Shown here: piece after piece, positions 1-12,062 of the stretch
Position numbering within the stretch: the stretch's first letter is position 1
Layout of the letters: every line of letters starts with the position of its first letter
Assembly: GCF_022539315.1 (NCBI RefSeq)
Contig: NC_066315.1
Span: forward strand, 93,164,990-93,228,989
Direction: 5' to 3'
DNA length: 64,000 bases
Origin: Serinus canaria
Taxonomy: Eukaryota; Chordata; Aves; Passeriformes; Fringillidae
Program-made: the position numbers and the translations under genes
The notes under the pieces: model-generated
Databases searched by the model: none
What the model saw: only the letters and a program-made list of their open reading frames with translations
What the model was told of the DNA's origin: nothing

Positions 1-3000
1 ATCTAATTAAATTGCAGCTAGATATGTTGTACATGTCATTTGTCTGTATTAACATTATGTAAACCTATTCTGCTTGTCTGTGCATTTTATATACAATGCC
101 TCTTTAGCATTTGACCGGGAAAGTGATCGTATACCCCCTGCATCTCATACTGGTGAGAAAGAGATGTGGTCATCAGGTGGCTTATGAGATACAGAAAGCC
201 TGACTGTTTTTTGAATCTGGTTTTGTTTGAAGAGACAAAGGATTTTCTGTTCCTGGAGGTTAGGAAATGTCTTCTCTGCTTCCTCATTTGTTTCTATTAC
301 CTTTGACAAAACAAGCCTTCATTTTTTTAGAAATTGGATGCATCAATTTCAACATATAACTAACAGACCAAAGATTCCTGAGTCACTTTTGTTGGACTGA
401 TTGAAACATAACTGCACTGCTTCAGTATTTCTCTCTTATGGAAGAGAATGAGTACAGGGAAAATTCATTCCAAAAGGAGCAGGTAGCTCCTTCCTGTTGC
501 ACCCCACAGCTGTTAGTTCTGCCTTCCACCAGCCAGTCCAGAGGAGATGCTTGAGCAGAGGCCAGCAGTTGATTGAACAGCAAATCTTTGACTTTGTTGG
601 CCATGGCCTCTTCTTGTGTAGGTAAGGCTCTTTTCATAGTGGTACACATGTACAATGTACCATTGTGGTTCTAGCAATGAAGGGTAATGTAAGCAGATGG
701 TATCTCTACCCTCCTCCTAACACAGGACACACACTTGAATGTCATCCAAACTCACCCTTCTCCTGGATTTTCTTTTATCATCAATTAAATCAAAGCAAAT
801 ATTCCTTCGGCATGAGCTGCTCTTGCAGACTTTGCATAGTTTCTGCTTCTTGTTTTTAGTTCAGAGACACTCCATCATTTTCTATCATCCCTGTCTGGCA
901 TTAAGAAGGCTCACTTGGTTCAGCTGCTATTCTGAGTTCGCTGTGTCACTCTGCAGAGTCATGGCAGACAGTGCCACACCAAGGAAGAATGTGACTCTTC
1001 TTCCATGTCAGCCTCCTGCAGCAATTAATGCTGTCCCTGCTTACTTGGTCAAATCAGCTGAATGCTGAGAATATGCAACTCTGGGCAGGTTAGGAGCTCA
1101 AGGCATAGCTGAACGTTGTGTTCAACTGTCTCGATATTAGATTTTCTAATTTTTTAAAGATTAAAATAAGTAAGATAGAAAAGCCTTATTTATCTTTAAT
1201 TATTATGTAGGATTTAAAAAAAAATCTGCAGTGAACATTATATGCCAGGTTTTGCTGCTGCTTATATGGAGATATGAATGATCCTCCTTTTTGCAAGAGA
1301 CCACTGTCTTGTCACTGATGAAACTGCCTTCGCATTTCTAATGTGAGGAAAACAAAGTAACAGAGAAAAAGAGAATAAGAAAAATGTTTTTAAAATCTCA
1401 TTTTCCTTGGAGCATTGTAAGAAGAGGTGGTTTCTTCAGCTTACTTTTGGTAATGGTATTAGCTTAAGTAGAACATTTTAAAGCAATTTTCAATTCTGAC
1501 TAATTTCGCTAGCTAGCTACAGTCATAGTTTTCCAGGTGAAATAGTTTTCTAAAGAAACTAATTCAGAAATCCACACAGGCTTTCAACAGTAGTCTAGCA
1601 AAATTGTGTAAAGATGCATGGTTTACTGTGCTTGGGCAATAAAAATGTAGTGTCAGCCTGCCTTTTCCTTTCGTGTTGTCTCCCTTTCACTAGTGGGCAT
1701 AGGACAGGACTCCACAAAGGAGAAAATTTAAAATTGGAAGTCTTCCACTGGTTGCTCGTTCCCCTAACTCTGTTCTAAGGTGTTTTAGACCATCCAGAAA
1801 CCATATGAAGAGCAAAGGTGGCAGCCATAATCCTACTTTTATCTGTATGTGGTGTGCATGTATTGAATACAAGACGAGGGACTGGAGTTTGCAATTTAAG
1901 GCTTTTGCTCAGGCTGACACATGGCAGGGAGATCAAAAATAGTGTGAAAGAGGAAGACATGGAAGATGAAGAGCTCTGCAGATGACAAGTCGAAGTTGGT
2001 GGAAATACCCTCAATGGTGTCAGTAGACTGGGAGTCAGCTCCTCTTAGAGCGAGGCGAGGCATTAATATTTCTGAGAGAGTAAAATCCTGGGGGTCTCCA
2101 GAAGAGAAAAACAACAGGCCTGCAGGGACTTTGGAGCAGAGCCAGCAGAAGCTGCTGTCATCTCTATCCTGCTGTCCTTTCTTGAACTTGGCACAATCAG
2201 CTGATCTGCATGAATATGATGTTTTTATGGCACTGGTTATAATTGGTAGTGATAGCAGCATGACTGAACGAGACAGCACATTGTATCAAAACAGGTTGAA
2301 GGGAGGATGAGATTCAGTTATAAAATCTTAAACCTCATTTCATCTGAGCATTTTTTTGGCTAATCAGAATATTTTCTGTGAATCTTGGAAATTGCTCTGA
2401 TCACAAACCAGAGAGTATGAGAGGGTCTCATTCATAAGTGCTTTATCTTCTCAGGAACAAGTCGATAAGCCTTTATTGTTTAATTTTTCTTTCTTGGGAA
2501 CTGGGCAGCTGACATTTTTTCAAAGTCCCTTAATTTGTAGGGGACTTTGTGGGAGTCACAAAACCCCATTAACCGTATTTTTCATCTGGCTTTAGGAGGA
2601 ATATATTTTAAAATGGTAAAAGAAAGACTTCGAACAGCTTCTGATAACTCACAGTTTAAGCATGGCTATAAAAAGAAAATGAAAAGGCAATTAAAAATGG
2701 AATATTTCTTTCTTCAGTCCCCCTCCCCCCTCAACAGTAATTTGTCACTATTTCTTGTAGGCAGGCAGAAAGATGAGGCTACAGAAGATCATTTAGCACT
2801 GCAAAGCTGGCTGCTATAAAGCACCATAACTTGGCATTAGAGTGGGGGACTAATTTTTTAAAATCTGTATCATCCTCCTGAAAAAGTTCTGAACACTTAG
2901 GTTTTGTTTTTTTTTTTTTCCTGAAAAATTGAGAAAGAAATGGAAAGAAATTCATTAATGTCTCAGCGGCACTGGCTGGTGTCACTGAGGGTAATAAGAA

Positions 3001-4360
3001 GCCACGTTTCTTCAGATTCTTCTTCTTGACTATCAGTACCCAGAAATCCCCACATGACATGTGAAAAACCACACAGACATATATCCCAGAAAATCAACAA
3101 AACAGGGCTTTAAACACTTGCATTGTCCACTCTTGTGTGTGCAAACTGGTATTTGTGCTTCTGCACAGAGTAGATTACAGGAGTTTCTCTGATCAGTGAT
3201 CTGCAGAAGGTGGGGTTGTTCCTGTGGGTTTCCCTGCTGACTCCAGAGCCTCCAGACAGGATCACCTCTCCCAGATAGACTATTCTTTGTTCTGACTATA
3301 CGTCTCTGCAGAAATTACCCCCAGTTCTGATGGGGTGGAGGTGTTGAGGGGCTGTGCTCCTCCCAGCCAAAGGAAGACCTACATCTCAGTTTCTTGCCTG
3401 GGCAGAATAGCAGCCAGGGCAGGTTTCCACACCAGAACAGGATAACCAGAAGGCCACAGGTTTCCTTGCCTGGATTTTACAGCAGTATTGTGAGGTTTGT
3501 GCGGATATTTTTGGTAGAATTATTATTTTTATGATGCTAAGGAAAGGTAAAATAATACGATTATTTTAAAGGGCTCCATTAACACTCTCTCTTGTTTGTC
3601 TACATGTAAAGTTTTACTTATTTATACCTTGTGTTTATGAAGCAACCACATTATATCATCCAAGCTCAAGTTTTGAGAAAAGTTCACAAGTGCATATTTC
3701 ACATGAGCCATATGTTGAGCTGAAGGCACATAATTTACAAACCTTTTAAGCGATTGTGTTACCAAGAATTCACATTTCTGCTCTTGAGACAAAGTCCTAG
3801 CCCATTCCATCTGATCAGCATCTTATTCTTCAAGCAGGTGTCATGGTTTCTGAATTTTGTCCAGATGGCAGCTGATGTGGAATCAGAGAATCAGTGAACA
3901 AAACTTAATGCTGTGAGAAGAGCCATTGAGCCTTTGCTCCTCGTGTTACTGCTAGTGACAATAGATTTAATGCAGCCATTGCTCGTGATCTCTGAGTTTA
4001 CTAGAGCTTAATAGTTGGGATTTTCTCATCAAACTATAGCAATCTGAGAAAATGATTCAAAATACTGCTTTAAATATATTGTACGGTTCATCAGTATTTG
4101 CAGTTCATATCTTTTGGAGGTATGCATATATCCATATATTTGTTGGTGTCCAAAGCCAGTTCAGCCTTCCAGATATGCATCTGACTTGTTGAAAACCAAC
4201 TGCAAAGCTAGCAGACACAATACAGTGTGCAATGAAAGTTTCAGTACGTGTGTGTGATAGAAAAGGCTCGGTCTGAGGGGCTGTCTCAGTGAGCATGGAA
4301 CCACTGATTGAACCTCTGAGGGTCAGCAATTTCCTCTGAGCCATTCAGGCTCCCTGACAG
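1..4360. other. AT-rich unique sequence, no gene seen
   Basis: No recognisable coding exon, RNA gene or transposon was found here. The longest open frames are at 1966-2310 on plus and 1896-2279 on minus. They overlap each other and match no family I know, so they are most likely chance. The only local structure I can point to is a short inverted repeat at 2521-2549 and a T-run near 2902-2920. Confidence 0.6.
2521..2549. repeat. Short perfect inverted repeat
   Basis: CAAAGTCCC at 2521-2529 is the exact reverse complement of GGGACTTTG at 2541-2549, with an 11-nt spacer. The stem is only 9 bp and stops abruptly on the outside, so it may be chance in a 64-kb window. No poly-U tract or paired protein-coding context suggests a function. 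Confidence 0.45.
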
Positions 4361-4720
4361 AGATGCCTTTACCTGTGTGCTGCTCCCAGAGCTGCACCCC
4401 GTAGCCAGACAGGAGCCCTGGGAGCAGTGGGCAGAGGGGAGTGTGTTCCCAGGGATATCTGCAGCCCTTCCCCAGAGACCCGTGTGTGGGAGGGGACCCT
4501 GCTGGTGGATGCCCAGTGCTGTCTCTGAAGCAGGTGTGAAGCCATCCACAGAGGGCTCCGTACTGCTAGCGTTAGGCTGGGTCTGCCCCTGGCCTTGATG
4601 GGGATTCTCTGTCTAAGTGCCACACCTGCTGCCTCACCAGGAGCTGAGCAGTCTGGGAAGCGAGTCATCAGGACTTACTTTGCTCCTTCAACCTGCATTT
4701 CTACCAGCTGGGTGTTTGCC
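4360..4720. other. GC-richer patch of unknown origin
   Basis: Base composition shifts clearly toward G and C compared with both sides, and several short frames are open on both strands (for example 4377-4598 plus and 4369-4668 minus). CpG dinucleotides are sparse, so this is not a CpG island. No repeat family or protein domain is recognisable. It could be an old transposon remnant or part of an exon. I cannot decide from sequence alone. Confidence 0.4.
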
Positions 4721-4887
4721 TCCAGAAAAATCCATATCTTTGAGTTGCCTCTCAAGGAGGCTCTAATGACACCAGTGGGCAGAGCCCTTCACAGTTTGTA
4801 AAATAACCTCCTGCCATGTCAGATTAAGTTACATGCCATCAAATTATTTAAATCTTCCCAGTTACATTTGTTCTACAGATGTGTGCG

Positions 4888-4906
4888 CTCTCTCTCTCTC
4901 TCTCTC
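4888..4906. repeat. (CT)n dinucleotide repeat
   Basis: An uninterrupted CT run of about 9.5 units is directly visible. It is a simple microsatellite with no sign of function. Confidence 0.9.
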
Positions 4907-5259
4907 GACTTGCATTTCGGCACTTTTACAATAATTTCAGGGTTTTTAAAATTGTTTTTAGTAGCAAACATCTCAGAGCTCTTTTTAAGACTACAAAAAA
5001 GGAGAGGTGATGCTCTGAGTACATTTTATGGCTTTTCTGTCCAATGACTCTAATGTCAAAATTGCTACAACCTTCTAAGAGAAATGCTAAATCATAATGT
5101 GGTAAGAAAGGCACCCTCGACAGGTCTGCAAATGACAGCTCTATAATTTCAGCATTATTTGAATACAATGTAGAAGTGCCTTATATGTTTAAGCAGCTTC
5201 ATTTTGCATCTGCTTTTTAGAATAGTTGATTCATACTTGTCTGCACAGGCTTTCAATAG

Positions 5260-5347
5260 TTCTTCTTTTCTTTCTTAGTCTCTTTGTCTACCCATTTCTT
5301 TTTTTTCTCCTTGTTTTTTCTTTTTTATTCTCTTGATTTTTTTTTTC
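5260..5347. repeat. Pyrimidine-rich tract on plus strand
   Basis: About 88 bases are almost entirely T and C, with only a few purines. Such tracts occur as low-complexity DNA and also upstream of 3' splice sites. This one is longer than a normal polypyrimidine tract, and no convincing exon follows it, so low complexity is the simpler reading. Confidence 0.7.
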
Positions 5348-8300
5348 ATATAATATTTATTTAATCAGTGTTAAGATGAGAGGGTCAGGCTGAGCATGTG
5401 TTAGACTGAGCTGCAGTGTAACAAGTTGAATTTACCTCTGTTCTCATTACAGCCAGAGTAGAATGACTTGAATTACATGTGGATCTTTCACTACCTACTT
5501 TCATACATATGCTAACATTACTTTATTTGTGGCTCAAAAATTGCCATTATTATTTCTGAGAACTAAGCTTTATTTGATCTCTTTTAATATTTCTAGATTA
5601 TTTTTCCCATTGTTGTTGAGGTCTGTATGGATTGGTTGAAGTCCTTAAAAAACTTCCAGTGATTCCTGCTGAGAATTTTTTATCAGGAGTTGGTGCTTCA
5701 AATCCTAGTAAACCAAAAAAAAGTTTTTATAGCTTTACTTTTTTGGGTGGTTTTTTGCTGTGTTGTTTCTGTGCTGCTGTACTGACAACTGAGACACTAC
5801 CCTGTTTTTTCTGTGCCTGATATCAGATGCAACCAGTGAAAAACAAAAGGCAGAGTTATGGACTGGGAAAACCAATGTATTTTGTGGAGTGACCACCCCA
5901 GCTAAAGATGTGTATCAGATGCCAAAAATCTAGGAGACCTGACAGATCTCCGTGGAGGCAGCTTTGCTTTTGCAGTATGCCCAAGGAACCTCTGCTGCTC
6001 TGACACCAAGCTGTGGCTGTAGCCTCTGCACCTCCAGCCGTGCCCAGAAAAATCAGACTTCTCAATTAAAAAAAAATCTACAATTAAATGAAGTACACTT
6101 CAAAAACAATTCTTAATTGCTGGGCTAACGTGATACTTCTCCTGTCACGTGCTTGCACATTGGTGGCTCTCTTACCACTACCTGTGGTGTGTCCTGTTAC
6201 TGCTCTGTGCTGGGGAAACCATGAGCTGTCATATCCAGCTGAGCTGTGCCTTTGCAGCAACCCCTCAGAAGGACAAAGGCTGTGCCAGGCAGCAGCATGA
6301 CGACACCACTTAGTAAAAAGTGAAGCCTTTTTACTCCATTTAAAAAGACCCAGTAACAGTCATTTAAATGAAAAGTTTTCAGAGGATGCAAAAAGTTCTC
6401 AAATCAATGTTCTTCAGAATTTAGCTTTAATTTCAAGACATCAGGAGTTTTGAAAATATTTTTCTCTGTAGTTGTCCAGTATCATTTCTCTCTTTTGAGC
6501 TGTTTTGCCTGTATTGATGCATTGTTTTCATGTCCTTAGAAGGAATTAATAAAATGCTTGAAATGTTGGTTCCATCTTTGCACCACCTTTCCTCTCCCTG
6601 TAGTGTTTGCTGTTTTGGAGGGCACCATAGCACTGGGAAAGCTCCCTGGGGAGTGTGGTCATGCACGTGTGAACTTTTCACAAAGTGTGAAATTTGTATG
6701 TGAAATTGAATAAGTCAGTGTGCAGCCCCAATATCGCAGAATGGGTGGTGTCAAAGCTCTGAGATCAGCCTGGGTGCTGATTTCTGGTGTTGTGTGAAAA
6801 AAAGAGCTCTTCAGATAGCCCCACAGCATGTAAGACTTATAGATGGGTAGATAGAAAGGAATAGGTAATAACCATAAAACAGTATTATGAAAATATAAAC
6901 CATAATTAGTGATAATGGCTCACTCAATTAAATACATTAAAGCATGGATGCAGAGTTTTGATGCATGGATGCTTTTGTCCAAGAGCATATGTGTGTTTAT
7001 ATACTGATCTAACAGTGATGTATAACTGACATTAAATATTCATCAAAGGATGAATACTCTGCCCTAATGTTAAATAGGTCTCTTTAGTGCTCTCTAGTTG
7101 TACAAATATATGAAAGAAGATAGTCCCTGCCCCCAAATTTCCTATCTAAAAAGAAAAACACAGATAACTTAATTGTACATGTGTTTCAGGTAACTCAAGG
7201 TTTTAAGTGAAGTGGGCTAGGTTAAGCCATACCATGGATGCTGTGCTTTTCCTGCTGAAGGACCTGATTGCCAGTGGAACATCTCTGCTCCTTGTTAATC
7301 TAGGAAGCCTAGTCTTGCAATTAAAATTCAGATTCCCTGCTCTGATTTTAGTGACAGCACCTTGGGGGGCTGTGTGGGAGTAGTGCTCCTCTTCCTCTTT
7401 CTTCCGTCTTCTTCAACAGAATTTCTGCTGCTCTCCTTACTAGTGATGAAAGTAACCTCATTTTCTGTCCTCCAAGCTTTGAGTGTGTTATTAAATAATC
7501 TGAGTCCTTTTAGTATTTAGATGACTAAAAGAGGATTAGATTATGGTTTGTGTCAGGGAGGGGGAAGTACTGAAACACCTCCAAGTGATGTGTTTGCTCT
7601 AGTAAGTGCCAATGCCATCACGATCCCTATGGATGTTGGGAACTTATTATGGCCAATGTGCACCTGTAGCACATTAGTGTGAAGGCCCAGCCTTGGTGGC
7701 CCTGTACTGATGACCATCTTATCACACTGAGTAGGGGGTCTTATCAATATGAAAAAAACCCAACTTGGGTTTATTTGCTTTCTCTCCTGTGCTGTGTTAT
7801 CCCTATTGCTTTGGAGGAAATTAAGGCCTGAAAATAAGAATTTGCATTTTTTAATTTTAAGTTTTGTTTAGTACAGGAGCAAAATAAGATTTGCCTAATC
7901 CTTGGATCCACCAGAACTTTTGAGTTTTTAAATGTTTTTTTTTCTGAAGTAAATTTTACCTCAAGAGCAGAAGTACTGATCCCTTTATTCCCCAAATTTG
8001 GGTCTTCCAAATTCAGACTGGGGAAGTCATGTTTCAGGATGTTGCTCTTTCTCAAAAATGAACCAGCCACAGCGGTTTCCTTTCATTATATTTTTCCCTC
8101 TGTGTCCTCCCCCCCCGGCCAGCATCTCCTGCCTTAAACATTCCAGTTGATATTTTCTCTGCCTGGTCTCAGGGCTACAGTGATATTAAAAAAGTCCAAG
8201 TAAAATAAATTGTTCCTTATTAAGGTAGACTGTATGGGGAGAGAAAAAAATTACACCTTTTCTTTGGAATTTTAGCATAAGCACACAGTAAGTCAAAATG

Positions 8301-9714
8301 GCAGGGTACATAAATGTCAGGGAGTATTTTATTGGCAGAAAGAGTTAAACATAAAGATATTCAGGTGCTATTGTCCTGCAGTGTATGAGCCCCAGATCAT
8401 TTCAAACACATGGGTAGTCAACCATATCTGTAGGATCATGAGCCAGTTTCTCCATAGTCTAATTCAAACTTTGAATAGATGGGATATGCTCCATGTAAAG
8501 AGAGCTTCTAGATGCCTTCTTTCTTGAATACTTGGTATTCAAATCTGATGCTTTTGAAATCAAAAGAAAGATTTCCATCAAGCTAAATGGGTTCAAAAGT
8601 GGATCTTAACATGAGATTACTTTTTTCATTAAGGACATTAAGTTGAATCATTCAACTCAATTTTTTTATTTTTTACATCAACTTCATTAGATGCAAAATT
8701 GGCCCCTTAAAAAGCATATGCCTTGATAAGGCATTTTGTCTTATGTGAATGCAGTAAAAAAGGGGAAAAACACCCAGAATCATAACATCCTTATTCTTCC
8801 TGTTTCTCATTTCTGTGACACGTTTCCTCTGATATTTCTGCATTTTGAATCATAAGGGCTCTATTCTCACTGGGCTCTTGTCCCATGTTAATCTGATATT
8901 CATATAATTTTGCTAGAAAAGAGCCTGTGAATGATCTCTGCCTTCTAATTTATTCAAGACTGAAATTCTGCTACTGGCAAACTTGCCTCCATGGTTCCCC
9001 TGTCTGTACAGTATAACCAGATGTTTTGTAGTTTGGGTCCCTCTGCACATCATTGAACAGACACTACAAGTGCCTCTTTCCTGTAGATTTCTCCAAGAAG
9101 CCTCACAATGGAATACATGTGGAATGTGTGAAAACAGGTCATAAACTGAGCTAAAATGAAATTTAAAAATACAGAAAGTACTTCTTAAAAAGCAGAAGAA
9201 AAATTACAGAATTTTGTAGAGCAGATTGGACTGTCATTTGGGCACTATGTGCATAATGGTGTGGTTGAAAAGCCTTGTAAATAGGGGTATATTCATTTAA
9301 ACCAACTTCTAAATGAAGACATGAAATTATGGGAATAATGTGGAATTGGCTTTGAATCAGTAGTATTTCTATAGCACCTATTAGCAACACACTTGTGCCC
9401 CTCAGAGTTGAAGGTGCATTCCCAGCACCACTGTCAGGGAGGGAAATGACTTCTGAAAAAGAAAACTGGGATATAAAGTACAAAACTTTGCATTTGAATT
9501 CAGTGTTTTGGTAGCCCATGTTTCAATATTTGAAGTCTTTTGAAGTTTTGGGTTTCTTGTTTTGTTTAGTGTCACAGATGCATTTGTGGCATGGTCCATT
9601 TTGGTGCTGCCCTGGCTGGGCTAGCCTTTCCTTCATAAAGTTTTTCAAAGCTAATTTCCATTCAAAGTGAAGTCAAGGATAGTAGAAGACTATGATTCTT
9701 TCACCTAATAAATA
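5348..9714. other. AT-rich unique sequence, no gene seen
   Basis: I see no repeat family, RNA gene or coding domain in this stretch. Scattered short frames of 60-118 codons match nothing I know and lie in AT-rich sequence. A short C-run is present near 8108-8115. Confidence 0.55.
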
Positions 9715-9775
9715 CACAAAACAAAACAAAACAAAACAAAACAACTCCAAACAAAACAAAACAAAACAAAACAAA
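9715..9775. repeat. (AAAAC)n pentanucleotide repeat
   Basis: Two blocks of AAAAC repeats are separated by an interruption at about 9742-9750. The reverse-strand equivalent unit, GTTTT, recurs at 20974-21007. The open frame covering this array on minus is a by-product of the repeat. Confidence 0.92.
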
Positions 9776-11939
9776 AAGCTAGGCCTTTGATACTTGTGAA
9801 TACAGCCTGAATTTTCCACAAAGTTTGAGAGAGTTTCAGTGGGAGGCTCTGAATTGGATCCATCTCTGCTTAAAACGAAGAACAGGAACTGACTGTCAAT
9901 TTCTATACATCCTCTGAGCATAGAATTAATGATTCGATTAAAATGAGACATCCCCAAGAAATTCTATAGTAATTGAACTACTCCATAAATTAAGACAAGC
10001 AAGCACAGTTGTATAAACACTGGAATCACTGACCCAATTATTTAGAATAAAGTTTTGTCCATTATAGCCTTCAATCCCAAATGGGTGAAATCAGAAATTT
10101 CTGAATATCCCAGAAAATAGTTTTAGAAGCAGTGGATGAATATTTTCAGATGATGGTGCGACATAGAGGGATACTCTGTTCTCTGGTGCTCTAACCTGGT
10201 TTGAATGGTCTGCATCAATCCTTACATTTAATGACAGAAAACTCAGCTTAACCTTGCTGTAAAGTAAGTATTTATACACATCAATGAGAGAAATAAAACA
10301 CCTTATTGATTTTACATCTGCTTTCACTGTGGTAATTAAAATGTACTTTTGCAGCTTGCAGAATAGTAGCCTGTTTATATTAGATCAAAGAAAAACTCTG
10401 CCACAGACCTTATTTTGTATTCCTGTTGTCCCTTGAAAATTCTTAAAAAAATGCAGAAGGATGAGCCCAGTCTTCATACCCTCCCACGATTTAGCAAAAA
10501 GACACCTTTTGGACAAAGGAGCCAATTGTTTGCAATGCTGTATTCCAGTAATTTCTAGGTCAAATTCAGTTGAATACCCCCCAAATTCAATGTTCAGTAT
10601 AGTTAATGGCTGTGCCTGGATATATGCTTTGTCAGGAGTTTTCTGAGGAAAACTTCCTGCTGTAACTGTTCACAGGAGAGTCATCACCTCAGAAAATCTC
10701 TTCAGAAAAGCCAAGACCTTGAGAAGGGCACTGTAGACCTTCCAGTCCTACTGGATTTGGGATTGGATCATCCCTTTTAGCTGTATGATACTACTTGGCT
10801 GCTTTGGGCAGGATCTACCGGCCTTCTGGATGTATGAGACACATCTGGAGCCTGGTGCATTTGCAATTGCTTCTGTGAGTGGGTCTGGACTGTGGTTATG
10901 GATCTGATGCTAATGTGGGGACATCAGTAAGTACAGCCACTCAAACACCTGAGTGTGAGAGAGTTTTACACTGTCAGTCCATCCTTGACAATTAATACTA
11001 AGGAATCCTCTGGAGCTGTCTGACAAGATTCTTATCCCCAAGATTCTCCACCTTTGGTCCTGAAGAACAAGATGGTTTCCTAGGAGTACTTTGACTGAGG
11101 AATTTCAGTAATATTGGAATAGTCTTCACCAGCATCTTGGTTTTGCATGCCTGTGTGTAAAATCAAGCTTGTGGCATCATGGCAGGACAAAGAATTTTTG
11201 CAAAACACATCTGTTTCCTATGGTTTCTTTTTTTTTTCCCCTACTTTTTTTTTGTGTTTTTATTTTCTTAAATTCCCTAGACCTGAATGCCACATGTTGT
11301 GTGTAATTTTCATTCATGGATTTGTTATAATTTTCTCATCTGTATTTCCAGGGGTATGTCATGATCAGACAAGCCTGCTCAGGTAGCTCATGTCCAGATC
11401 AGGCCTGTGGTTTATCCTATGTCACACCAAGGTTAATTATGTGCTTCAGCAGCCTCACACTTTTAACACAGCTTTACCTGAGCCCAAAGAAATACCTGAC
11501 ATTAAATCAACCCTAACAGAATATTTTCAGTTTGATTCACAAGACTCAAAAGTTTGGGAAAACTTGAGGTTTGCAGGAAGTAGATTTCTATCAGCACCTT
11601 TCCACTTCCCACTCCCAGTACAGGTTGATAGAGAGCTATTAACCAGTTTAACCAGTGATTAATTTAGCTCCCCCTGGACATTTCATCTTTCTTCTGTCTG
11701 ATTAGTTCAAGGTTTGAGATTTGAAATAAAGCCAAGATTTTATATATGGAGCCCTCTTAATTACTTCCTCTCACTTTTTTTTTTTTTTTTTTATCATGTG
11801 GTAAAAACCTGATTATATATATGTCGGAGCTCACTGTAGAGATATTTAAGCTAAGTCTAAAAGAACTAGTTTGGTAGTGTAAGCAGTCTAGACATAGCAA
11901 CATGAGACAATTTATATAAGCATACACTTACTACACAAA
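9776..11939. other. AT-rich unique sequence, no gene seen
   Basis: No gene is recognisable. The stretch at 10650-11110 has a somewhat more balanced composition and could hide an old repeat, but I could not match it to a family. Poly-T runs occur near 11228-11252 and 11777-11793. Confidence 0.5.
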
Positions 11940-12062
11940 ATTGTCAGTAATTCATAACATGCCATATATACATACATGTGTGTGTGTAAATAAATAAATA
12001 TATATGCGTATATATATATATATGGTAAGGACTGCATGATGTGTGTATATATACATACACAT
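11940..12062. repeat. Compound TA/TG/TAAA low-complexity region
   Basis: Runs of alternating TG, TAAA and TA units alternate across about 120 bases, including TGTGTGTGT near 11977 and a TA run near 12009-12022. The open frame on minus across this block reads as repeated tyrosine, isoleucine and histidine, which is a repeat artefact. Confidence 0.8.

Noticed and set aside
422..655. 77-codon frame on minus with a protein-like composition
   Set aside because: No domain recognised, and no convincing splice sites or related sequence around it.
1896..2310. Overlapping 127-codon (minus) and 114-codon (plus) frames
   Set aside because: They overlap on opposite strands, match no family and have no splice or promoter context.
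9673..9957. 94-codon frame on minus with repeated Phe-Cys-Leu-Val
   Set aside because: Product of the AAAAC repeat.
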